37,394 nt of DNA. It comes from Candidatus Nanohalalkaliarchaeum halalkaliphilum. GTDB taxonomy: Archaea > Nanohalarchaeota > Nanosalinia > Nanosalinales > Nanohalalkaliarchaeaceae. The position numbers were made by a program, and so were the translations under genes. Positions 27,441 through 35,804 of this stretch are shown here, piece after piece; within the stretch, counting starts at the first letter, position 1, and every line of letters begins with the position of its first letter. The notes beneath the pieces are model-generated. The model did not search any database. It saw only the letters and a list, made by a program, of their open reading frames with translations, and was not told the origin of the DNA. The DNA is taken from positions 1 to 37,394 of the forward strand of contig JALDAF010000004.1 of the NCBI GenBank assembly GCA_022729315.1. The letters run 5' to 3'.

Positions 27441-29375
27441 TTAGCTGATGTCTATATTATCACGGATGACAGTATCTGTGTCGCCGTTACCGCGGATGCC
27501 ATCATTACCGTTTGGCAGGAAGTTGTCGACGATGAACCCAGAACTGGCGCCGTCCGTATTCCGGATGGCATCGTCGTCCCGGCCGACCAGTGTTGCCTCC
27601 TGTATTCGGAAATGATCGGCGCCTCCCCTGAGACGGACTGCGGTCTCTGGACCCTCTACATGGCCGCCTCTGAGGGTAAAGTATTCGCCGTCTGGTCGGA
27701 CGGCGTCGCTGTGACCGGATCCTCCCTCCGAGTAAATATTGCAGTCAATGACCTTGCAGTGGTCCGTTCCCAGCCTGACAAGGCCGTCAGAGTCGTACGC
27801 GTCCCCGGTCTGCTTGATGTCACAGCTTTCCAGCACCATCCAGACCTCGTCTGCGTCGTAGGGGTTGTCTGCGGTCCTGGAGTGCCGTATGATGCCGGAG
27901 TGGTCTGGAGGATCGTCAAGTTCAACAACCGTGTCCTCGACGCGTGCCGTCCCAGTTTCGCCACGGGACCGGATTATACGGCTGACCGTGTCCACATCGC
28001 TGGACACCTCAATGTAACAGTTCCGGGCGACATGACCGGTTCCGCCCTGGAAGTACAGGATGTCTGGAGAGAACAGGTGGTCGTCTTTCTCGTCCGTGAT
28101 ACCCATTCGGACCGAGTCGACCAGTGTGTTATCTGTACCGGATCGAACCTGTGAATTATTGTTGTTGTAGTACCGGCCGCCCTGGACGATAAGCCGTCCC
28201 GTTTCCTCGCCGAGATTCCGGCTGGACCGGAGGCCGTTGTCTTGCCAGTACTGGAGCTGGCAGTCTACGACGCGTACTGTGGCGTCTGGCTCAATCACCG
28301 ATATCAGGATACCGGCTGACCACTCGTCACTACTGGTAGACATGACCTGTCCCTCGTTCGCGATGAACCGTTCGATCCGTACCTGCGCCCGGTCGTATGC
28401 CCGGACACGAAGCGGACCCGAATCACCGTTATTGATCCGGTCGAGAACCCGGATATCCTGGACCACGGCCCGACCGTTGCCGTTCACCGCGAGAGTCAGA
28501 ACCCGGTCCCCTGTCGACCCGTCCCCGGTCACATCAATGTTCCGCATGACGAACGTGTCCATGTGCTCTCCGTCAGATGGATCACCGGCACGGACCATCG
28601 TCGTATCAGCGCCGAACCGGAACTCCGTCCCCGCGACTCCGACCAGTGCAACGTTATCATACCCACTCAGGTCTGCAGACCCGTCAAAACGGTACTCTCC
28701 AGATGGGAACACCATCAGTGTTTCATCGTCTATCACGTCCTCGATATCACTGGATACGTCAGAGTTCCCCGTATTATCGATCCCGCGTTCGACGGCATCA
28801 ATCACGTTCCAGCCTTCAAACGAAATCCTGTTTACGCGTACACCAGTATACCCATCGGGCTCAATCGTGTCGCTGTCGACCTCCCGCCACGCCGAATCTC
28901 CAGTACTACTGGTCTCCACGTCAGCGTTCAATGCTCCATCTTCAATGAAGAGGTTGTCGCCCGTGATTTCAGTAAGTTCCGTATTACCGGTAAGCCCGCC
29001 ATTGAGACCGTTGAGTGTGACGGTTCCGTCCTGATCCACTTCAAGCAGCGTGTCTCCTGCGAGGTCCCGGTACCGGAACGCATTATCACTCCGGATGTCG
29101 AACGCGGCCGCGTTCTTTCCGACCATCGCAGCACCGAGTCCAGCCGCACCGAGCATCCCAGCCTTTTTCAAAAACTGGCGGCGGTTTACTGTACCGGCGT
29201 CATGGGGCAGGTTCGAGGGAGAAGGAGTTTGCCGTTCCTCTTTCAACCGTTGAATCTCACCGGCCTGTGCGTCAAGCTTATCTTTTAGCCGTTCAACCTT
29301 TTTCTCTAATTTGTCCTGTCCTGTCAGCTCCAGCTCATCTCTCCGCTGTCTCCTTTCCTCATTATCTCCTCTCAT
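27441..29375 (-). CDS. Tat-exported right-handed beta-helix protein with coiled-coil cytoplasmic N-region
   Basis: MRGDNEERRQRRDELELTGQDKLEKKVERLKDKLDAQAGEIQRLKEERQ, then RRQFLKKAGMLGAAGLGAAM Tat signal, then beta-helix-like repeats. Confidence 0.88.
   Translation of the reverse strand: MRGDNEERRQRRDELELTGQDKLEKKVERLKDKLDAQAGEIQRLKEERQTPSPSNLPHDAGTVNRRQFLKKAGMLGAAGLGAAMVGKNAAAFDIRSDNAFRYRDLAGDTLLEVDQDGTVTLNGLNGGLTGNTELTEITGDNLFIEDGALNADVETSSTGDSAWREVDSDTIEPDGYTGVRVNRISFEGWNVIDAVERGIDNTGNSDVSSDIEDVIDDETLMVFPSGEYRFDGSADLSGYDNVALVGVAGTEFRFGADTTMVRAGDPSDGEHMDTFVMRNIDVTGDGSTGDRVLTLAVNGNGRAVVQDIRVLDRINNGDSGPLRVRAYDRAQVRIERFIANEGQVMSTSSDEWSAGILISVIEPDATVRVVDCQLQYWQDNGLRSSRNLGEETGRLIVQGGRYYNNNNSQVRSGTDNTLVDSVRMGITDEKDDHLFSPDILYFQGGTGHVARNCYIEVSSDVDTVSRIIRSRGETGTARVEDTVVELDDPPDHSGIIRHSRTADNPYDADEVWMVLESCDIKQTGDAYDSDGLVRLGTDHCKVIDCNIYSEGGSGHSDAVRPDGEYFTLRGGHVEGPETAVRLRGGADHFRIQEATLVGRDDDAIRNTDGASSGFIVDNFLPNGNDGIRGNGDTDTVIRDNIDIS
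29050..29183. repeat. 134-bp perfect direct repeat, copy 2
   Basis: Identical to 27120-27253. Confidence 0.97.
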
Positions 29376-29434
29376 GATTCCAGTATTAACTAATTTGAGA
29401 ATCTCACTATTAACGTTTCCTCCCTCTCACGCGT

Positions 29435-30319
29435 CTACCGCGTGGTCACGATCGGATCGTCCAGCACCAGTACGGTGTGTTCGGCCTGTGAGACCATGCC
29501 GCCTTCTTTATCTTTCAACACGTCGTAGGCGTGGAGGTTGCCAGCACGCACAAGTTTCGAGACCGTGGTCTCAACACGTGGTCTCGGGATGCCGGTGATC
29601 CAGCGGGCGGCGAACGGAAGGGTGCGGAACTCATTCTTGATCTCGCCCAGCACCTTCCGCTCCATGCGGCCACGAACCCTGTCGTTCTCCAGCCGGTAGA
29701 TGTTGCCTTCCTTGCCGTTCTTCACTTCGCCGGCACCGGTCGTGGCGAACGGTTCAATCGCGATCGCCTGCCCCGCCTTCAGCGTCTCCTCAGTGTCCGT
29801 CACGATGTTCGGGATGCTGTTACCGGCGTGCTGCACGTACTGCTCCACGCCGTGGCCGCTCAGGTTCCGGATCGGCTTGAACCCGTAGCCCTCGATCGTG
29901 TCCTGGATGACCTCGCCGATCCGGCCCACGTTCAGTCCTGGTTCGATGATATCCAGCGCGTTCTGCAGCGCCTCCTCGGATGCTTTGACAAGCTCATCGT
30001 GTTCGGCGGACAGGTCAACGGTCGCGGCCGTGTCACCGATGTAGCCGTCCACCTGCACACCGACATCGATGTTGACCACGTCGTCCTCTCCCAGTGTTGC
30101 ATCGTCGTGGATGGACGGCGTGTAGTGCGCCGCCACATCATCCACAGAAATATTGACGGGGAACGCCGGTTTCGCGCCCTCTTCACGGATATGGCCTTCA
30201 ACAGTCTCCACGATCTTCGTGAATGCGACACCCGGCTCCAGCAGGTCCAGCCCTTTCTCTCTGGCCTCCTTTGCGATCCGGCCGGCCTCCCGGTACTTCT
30301 CAATAGTATCTTCGTCCAT
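29435..30319 (-). CDS. map: type II methionine aminopeptidase
   Basis: MDEDTIEKYREAGRIAKEAREK, HYTPSIHDDATLGEDDVVNIDVGVQVDGYIGDTAATVDL, LSGHGVEQYVQHAG. Confidence 0.95.
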   Translation of the reverse strand: MDEDTIEKYREAGRIAKEAREKGLDLLEPGVAFTKIVETVEGHIREEGAKPAFPVNISVDDVAAHYTPSIHDDATLGEDDVVNIDVGVQVDGYIGDTAATVDLSAEHDELVKASEEALQNALDIIEPGLNVGRIGEVIQDTIEGYGFKPIRNLSGHGVEQYVQHAGNSIPNIVTDTEETLKAGQAIAIEPFATTGAGEVKNGKEGNIYRLENDRVRGRMERKVLGEIKNEFRTLPFAARWITGIPRPRVETTVSKLVRAGNLHAYDVLKDKEGGMVSQAEHTVLVLDDPIVTTR

Positions 30320-30362
30320 CCTAATCCACGTGTTAGCGTATTCAGGTACAGTATTATATGCG

Positions 30363-31532
30363 TTACATGATGCGGCATGCGCCGGTGTCCTGGCCTGTTT
30401 CTGTCACGGTCTGTGCCACGATGTCCACGACCTCGGGGTCGAGCGAGGACGGGATGATATTGTCCGGTGCCGGTTCGTCCACGAGGTCGGCGATGGCATC
30501 TGCAGCGGCCAGCATCATCTCCGTGTTCACCTCGGCCGCGTAGCACTTGAGGCAGCCGCGGACGATGCCGGGGAACGCGATCGAGTTATTGATCTGGTTC
30601 TGGAAGTCGGACCGGCCCGTGCCCACGATGTATGCTCCCGCGTCTTTCGCGTCTTCCGGCATGATCTCAGGCTCCGGGTTTGCCAGGGGGAACACGATCG
30701 CATCGTCGTTCATGCTGCGCACCATCTCCTTTGAGACAATATCTGGCGCGGACAGTCCGATCATCACGTCCGCATCTTCAAGTGCTTCCTGCAGTGTTCC
30801 TTCCACTTGATCCGGATTGGTCTGTTCGGCGATCTTGCGCTGCGTATCGTTCAGTTCGTCCATGCCGGCGTGGATGATGCCTTGCTGGTCCACCATGACG
30901 ATGTTGTCGGCACCTGCTGCCTGTAACAGTTTGGCGGTGCCGATCCCTGCGGCACCCGCACCGATGATCACGATGCGGGCCGTTTCAATATCTTTATCAA
31001 CCAGCGGAAATGCGTTCCGAAGTGCAGCCAGGACCGCGATGGCAGCACCGTGCTGGTCGTCGTGGAACACCGGTATCTTCAGCCGGTTCTTGAGTGCTTC
31101 CTCGATGTGGAAGCATTTCGGTGATGCGATATCCTCCAGCATGATGAACCCGAACATGGAGTGCAGGCGCGCCACCGTGTCCACGATAGCATCCGCATCC
31201 GTCTCGTCCAGCACCAGCGGGAACGCGGAGACGCCGCCCAGTTTCTCGATCAGGAGACACTTGCCTTCCATGACCGGGATGGATGCTTCCGGACCGACAT
31301 CGCCCATCCCCAGGACCGAGGTGCCGTCCGTTACAACGCCGACCATGTCGCCTTTCGCCGTGTACCCGTAGACGTTGTCAGGATCCTCCTGGATCTTCGT
31401 CACGACCTCTGCCACGCCCGGCGTGTACGCCTTGCTCAGGTCTTCCTCGGTTTCCAGCGGGACCGTTCCCTCCACCTTTATCTTTCCGTTGTTCCGGTGG
31501 TAGTCAAGCGGCATATCCAGTTGATTCTTCAC
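30363..31532 (-). CDS. NAD(P)-dependent malic enzyme
   Basis: AYTPGVAEVV, VVTDGTSVLGMGDVGPEASIPVMEGK, FHDDQHGAAIAVLAAL, GAGAAGIGTAKLL. Confidence 0.95.
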   Translation of the reverse strand: MKNQLDMPLDYHRNNGKIKVEGTVPLETEEDLSKAYTPGVAEVVTKIQEDPDNVYGYTAKGDMVGVVTDGTSVLGMGDVGPEASIPVMEGKCLLIEKLGGVSAFPLVLDETDADAIVDTVARLHSMFGFIMLEDIASPKCFHIEEALKNRLKIPVFHDDQHGAAIAVLAALRNAFPLVDKDIETARIVIIGAGAAGIGTAKLLQAAGADNIVMVDQQGIIHAGMDELNDTQRKIAEQTNPDQVEGTLQEALEDADVMIGLSAPDIVSKEMVRSMNDDAIVFPLANPEPEIMPEDAKDAGAYIVGTGRSDFQNQINNSIAFPGIVRGCLKCYAAEVNTEMMLAAADAIADLVDEPAPDNIIPSSLDPEVVDIVAQTVTETGQDTGACRIM

Positions 31533-31620
31533 ACAGGCACCCTTTTATGGTCTTCGCACTGACCGCCTCGGGAATGAACCATGATACTGGTCACGAATGC
31601 TTTTTATGCAACGGTTCCCC

Positions 31621-31815
31621 ATGAAAAGGCGTATGTCACTGCTTGGCGTGTTATCTTTGGAGTTTGTTGTTATCGTGTTCACCGCGATCCTGTCCGTAAT
31701 CGGTTACTACTTCCATCTTCTGCGGCGGTTCCTCCAGGCTATCCGACGCCTTCTGCAGGGCAAACATCCTGTACCAGAACACTCCGGGTATCCGGGAGAA
31801 TCGCGTGAGGATTAG
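31621..31815 (+). CDS. putative single-pass small membrane protein
   Basis: MKRRMSLLGVLSLEFVVIVFTAILSVIGYYFHLLRR...; TTTTTAT about 20 nt upstream; single TM and basic tail. Confidence 0.4.
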   Translation: MKRRMSLLGVLSLEFVVIVFTAILSVIGYYFHLLRRFLQAIRRLLQGKHPVPEHSGYPGESRED

Positions 31816-31841
31816 CAGTCTACCGTAACACAAGAATGGGC

Positions 31842-32900
31842 TTACAGCTGGTCGATGACCGCTCCTGTCATCTGTTCCGTCGATGCTGATCCACCGAGGT
31901 CGGCGGTGACGTGCTCGCCCTCCCTGATCACCGTAAAGAGCGCGTTTCGCAACCTGGCCGCTTCAGCGTCTTCACCGATGTGGTCCAGTAACATGGCCGC
32001 GGACCGCATCAGTGCGGACGGATCCGCTTTGTTCTCGCCCGCGATGTCCGGCGCGGTGCCGTGCACCGAGGCGAAGACGGCTGTCTCGTCACCGACATTG
32101 GCGGACGGGATCAGTCCGACCCCGCCGACCAGTCCAGCCGTGAGATCTGAGAGGATGTCGCCGTAGAGGTTCTGTGTCACGATCACGTCGAACCGTTCCG
32201 GCTCAAGCACCAGCTGCTGGGCCACGTTGTCCACCAGAAGATGTTCGTACGGGATATCGTACTCCTCGGCCACGTTCTCGGCCACGTCCATGAACAATCC
32301 GTCCGTGTACTTCATGATGTTCGCCTTGTCCACGGCGGTGACCTTTTTCCTTCCGTGGCGCTCCGCGTACTCGAATGCATGGCGGACGATACGTTCCGAT
32401 CCGGTACGGGAGATCGGTTTCAAGCTGTACGCGCTGTCTCCCCGTGTTTCTATATCGCGGCTGCGAAGGAACCGATGCATCGCGTCCGCATCATCCGTGC
32501 CCTGCTCGAACTCGATGCCGGCGTACACGTCCTCCAGGTTCTCCCTGACCACAACGGTATCGATCTGTTCCGGGTCGTTGATGCGGCTGGACACACCAGG
32601 AAGATATCGGCAGGGCCGGACGTTCGCATACAGATCCAGTCTGTTGCGGAGTGCCACGTTCACGCTGCGGAACCCGGATCCGACCGGTGTCGTTACCGGA
32701 CCCTTCAACGCCACACCCGCATCTCGTACCGTTTCAACCGTTTCGTCCGGGAGCGGTGTGCCGTGCTCCTCGATCGCGGTGTTTCCCATCGGCGCCTCCA
32801 CGAACTCGAGGTCAACGTCCAGTGCTTCAAGGCAGGTGCGGGCGGCGGACACGACCTCCGGACCGACACCATCTCCTTCGATCAGGGCGATCGTGGTCAT
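31842..32900 (-). CDS. icd: isocitrate dehydrogenase (probably NAD-dependent; isocitrate/isopropylmalate DH family)
   Basis: IALIEGDGVGPEVV, SVNVALRNRLDLYANVRPC, NLYGDILSDLTAGLVGGVGLIPSANVG, HGTAPDIAGENKADP; ATG at 32900 overlaps the upstream stop as ATGA. Confidence 0.85.
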   Translation of the reverse strand: MTTIALIEGDGVGPEVVSAARTCLEALDVDLEFVEAPMGNTAIEEHGTPLPDETVETVRDAGVALKGPVTTPVGSGFRSVNVALRNRLDLYANVRPCRYLPGVSSRINDPEQIDTVVVRENLEDVYAGIEFEQGTDDADAMHRFLRSRDIETRGDSAYSLKPISRTGSERIVRHAFEYAERHGRKKVTAVDKANIMKYTDGLFMDVAENVAEEYDIPYEHLLVDNVAQQLVLEPERFDVIVTQNLYGDILSDLTAGLVGGVGLIPSANVGDETAVFASVHGTAPDIAGENKADPSALMRSAAMLLDHIGEDAEAARLRNALFTVIREGEHVTADLGGSASTEQMTGAVIDQL

Positions 32901-33802
32901 AGCAGGGCTTCGGCCTCGCCGCACATCTCCTTCAGTGTTTCCGCGGACTCATCGAACGCCTCCTGTTCAGATCCGGTCAGGTCCCATTCCACGATCTCTT
33001 CGACACCGTTCCTCCCCAGCCTGCAGGGTACGCCGATGCTGACGTTTTTGTGGCCGTACTCGCCGTCGAGGATGGCGGAGCACGGGATGACGCGCTGCTC
33101 GTCCCGGACGATGGCGTCGATCACTTCTGCCACGCCGAGTGTCGGCGCCCACTGGGTGCCGCCTTTCCGGGAGATGACGTCCATCGCGCTCTGCCTGATC
33201 TGTTCCTTGATCTCCGGCTTGTCATCGTCCGGGATGTCTGCGGACTGGCCGTTCACGGTGACACGGGAGAAGACAGGAACCTGGGTTTCGCCGTGCGCCC
33301 CGATGACGTGGCCTTCGGTCGTGCTGGGTGCGGTGTCCAGCTGCTTTGCCAGCACGTACTGGAAGCGCGCCGAGTCCAGCCATCCGCCGAACCCCACAAA
33401 CCGTTCCCGCGGATAGTCGGATACGATCGAGTGGGTGTAGTTGATCGGGTCCATCGGGTTGGTGGTGGTGACAAATACGGCATCGTCACCGAACTCATTG
33501 TCGTGGATGGCGTCCATGATCTCGGCGTTGACCTCCAGCAGGTCGGCGCGGGTCATCCCCTCCTTCCGGGGTTTGCCGGCGGTCACCGCGACCACGTCAC
33601 TGCCGTCCGCATCCTCGTATGAACCCTGGCGGATGATCGTATCGGAAAAGGTGGCGGCCGCATGGGACATATCAAGTGCCTCGCCTTGCGCCTTCTCCTC
33701 GTTTAGATCAACTATCCTTATCTCGTCGAACAGGTCACGAAGCGCCACGTTGTATGCGACGCCCGCACCGATCGTTCCCGCACCGATCACTGTCAGCTTC
33801 AT
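32897..33802 (-). CDS. mdh: malate dehydrogenase (LDH-like family)
   Basis: LTVIGAGTIGAGVAYNVA, GKPRKEGMTRADLL, TTTNPMDPINY, GGWLDSARFQYVLA, GAHGETQVPVFSRV. Confidence 0.92.
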   Translation of the reverse strand: MKLTVIGAGTIGAGVAYNVALRDLFDEIRIVDLNEEKAQGEALDMSHAAATFSDTIIRQGSYEDADGSDVVAVTAGKPRKEGMTRADLLEVNAEIMDAIHDNEFGDDAVFVTTTNPMDPINYTHSIVSDYPRERFVGFGGWLDSARFQYVLAKQLDTAPSTTEGHVIGAHGETQVPVFSRVTVNGQSADIPDDDKPEIKEQIRQSAMDVISRKGGTQWAPTLGVAEVIDAIVRDEQRVIPCSAILDGEYGHKNVSIGVPCRLGRNGVEEIVEWDLTGSEQEAFDESAETLKEMCGEAEALL

Positions 33803-33844
33803 ACAACGGTTCATTGGCAGGCGCGATACATCAAGGTTACGGTA

Positions 33845-34861
33845 TTATACTAACGGGCAGCTCTGTCCACCCGGGATAATATCAGGCGGATAGTTCTTGA
33901 GCTGTGTCCACTTCCTGATGTTAGGAGCATCAATGACCTTTGGGAAGGTCACGTGGACATCAAATCCGTCGTTAAGACGGTGGAGATGGACGCTGTGATC
34001 CGTGCTGTCCACGTCTGCGCCAAGCATCTGTTGGTATGCTTCATCGTCCCTGACCTTCTTCAGTTCGTTGCGGAGTTCCTCGACGGCGATGATGTCATCC
34101 ACTGTAACAGTGTTCATCCCTGGAATGTCGCTCATGGGAATGTCGGGAGCCTGTTCCGTTGCACCTCGCTGTGGATTGATCCGTACAAGTGCCTCATCAA
34201 CGTTCCAGGTATCGAAATACAGTGACTGAACGTCTTCTGCCTCCGGAACGTATTGCCTGGATTCTGCGATGTCACACAGTTGGTCCAACGCATTCAACGA
34301 TGTCTCGGCTGCGTTATCAGACCTCCCGAGCGGTGAGGGGATATCGGGAACGTCCCCCGTCCGATACCTTGATTGGAGCATGTGCGTATACATATCGAGG
34401 TGGTCCGACCCCGTGTCACCACTGAACCCAGCATTGACCCCACTGTATGCACGAGATCCATAATGGCCCTGGTTTATCGATACTGTGATACTGTCCGCCT
34501 CCGCGGCAAGATTCCGGGCATAAGACATCCAGGCATCATCTCGAAGCGCATTCTCCACTGTCCCAATAATTACTTCCAGCGATCCCTCCGCATACACCTC
34601 ATCAAGCGACTCTGCGTATGCTTCTACGGATTCTTCAGAAACACCGTATACCTCCCTCACAGGCGGTTCTATAGGCTTCCCTGTATTGTCCATCGTCCAT
34701 TCCTCGTCCGTCTGGTCCGCCCACTCCCTGTCTACCAGTTCCGCTGATCCTCCGTATGTCGGTGCACCAACTCGGGTTTCGGGTGGCACACCTTCTTCAA
34801 CCAGTTTCTCTGCCTCCTCCGCAAGTGACTGTAACCGCTGCTCGTATGGCTCCCAGTCCAT
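33845..34861 (-). CDS. hypothetical acidic protein, no family recognised
   Basis: 338 aa open frame with acidic composition and no signal or TM segment. Confidence 0.7.
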   Translation of the reverse strand: MDWEPYEQRLQSLAEEAEKLVEEGVPPETRVGAPTYGGSAELVDREWADQTDEEWTMDNTGKPIEPPVREVYGVSEESVEAYAESLDEVYAEGSLEVIIGTVENALRDDAWMSYARNLAAEADSITVSINQGHYGSRAYSGVNAGFSGDTGSDHLDMYTHMLQSRYRTGDVPDIPSPLGRSDNAAETSLNALDQLCDIAESRQYVPEAEDVQSLYFDTWNVDEALVRINPQRGATEQAPDIPMSDIPGMNTVTVDDIIAVEELRNELKKVRDDEAYQQMLGADVDSTDHSVHLHRLNDGFDVHVTFPKVIDAPNIRKWTQLKNYPPDIIPGGQSCPLV

Positions 34862-34983
34862 ACCGCCCCCTACTCTCCGAATTTTAAATCTGTTCCGCTA
34901 CCGTGACGACATAACGGATAGGTAGACGTTTCACCGGGAACGTGTATTAACGGACCTCCCAGATATCTGTCGGTGTCTGTCGT

Positions 34984-35685
34984 TCAGGTGCGGGTGCCGC
35001 CCATGATGAGGTCCGGGTCACGGAGGATCTCCTCCCATGCCTGGCGGTCTCTCCGCGTTGGTTCATCCGCGATCACCGCGTCCACCCCCGGAACCGTGAT
35101 ATGGTATTTGCCGCCGCCGGTTCCATGCACCTGCAGCCGGTACGATCCCGGTGTCATAGTACGCATGCCCGGGGCGATGCGTTCACCGTCCAGACCCAGT
35201 TCCTGTACCCCGATCCGGGTGTGGCCGTTGATGATGCGTTCCACCTGTGCGACCGTGTCAAACCATTCATCGAAGAACACGCGCTCAAACGAGTACGCAT
35301 CCTCCCCGTGGTCGAACCGGGCGAACTCCAGGGGCTCGTCGCGGCCGCTTTCAAGGCGTGACAGGTCGTACGCGGCAAACTCCTCATTCGTCGGCCGCCA
35401 GTAGAACTCGAGATCCGTGTCGTACGTGACCACGACATCGTACAGCTCCTCTTCCTCATACCGTAACAGTGTGGTGTCCACATCACTGTACATGATCCTG
35501 TCATCGACCGGGTTGAAATCCACGATGATGTCCCGGGTGCCGGACAGCTCGAAATCCTCTGCCTCTGTTGCGCGGTCATCACAGTACGTCTCATCGTCCC
35601 CTGCTCCGTTTCCGCTGTACGCGACTACTGCGGGGGCCGTGGCTGCAGCGCCCAGTGCTCTGAGAACGTTTCGCCGGGTTTCCAT
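34984..35685 (-). CDS. Tat-signal-bearing secreted protein, unknown function
   Basis: METRRNVLRALGAAATAPAVVAYSG signal; start at internal ATG 35685. Confidence 0.7.
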   Translation of the reverse strand: METRRNVLRALGAAATAPAVVAYSGNGAGDDETYCDDRATEAEDFELSGTRDIIVDFNPVDDRIMYSDVDTTLLRYEEEELYDVVVTYDTDLEFYWRPTNEEFAAYDLSRLESGRDEPLEFARFDHGEDAYSFERVFFDEWFDTVAQVERIINGHTRIGVQELGLDGERIAPGMRTMTPGSYRLQVHGTGGGKYHITVPGVDAVIADEPTRRDRQAWEEILRDPDLIMGGTRT

Positions 35686-35804
35686 ACGCCACGGATACCC
35701 TGACGACCTTTTAACAGGCCACCATGTTTCCACAGGCAGCGGACACCTGGAAATACCTGTTCCCGGAACTTACATAAGCCGGTCCTGTACACAGACTATG
35801 TGTT

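Noticed and set aside
28237-29034. 265-aa plus-strand ORF within the beta-helix gene
   Set aside because: Ser/Arg/Thr-rich antisense translation of a well-supported CDS.
32241-33416. 391-aa plus-strand ORF
   Set aside because: Antisense to icd and mdh, both with clear family motifs; not acidic like native proteins.
33845-33856. C-terminal CPLV resembling a CaaX prenylation box
   Set aside because: Archaea are not known to use CaaX prenylation as eukaryotes do; four residues are easily coincidental.
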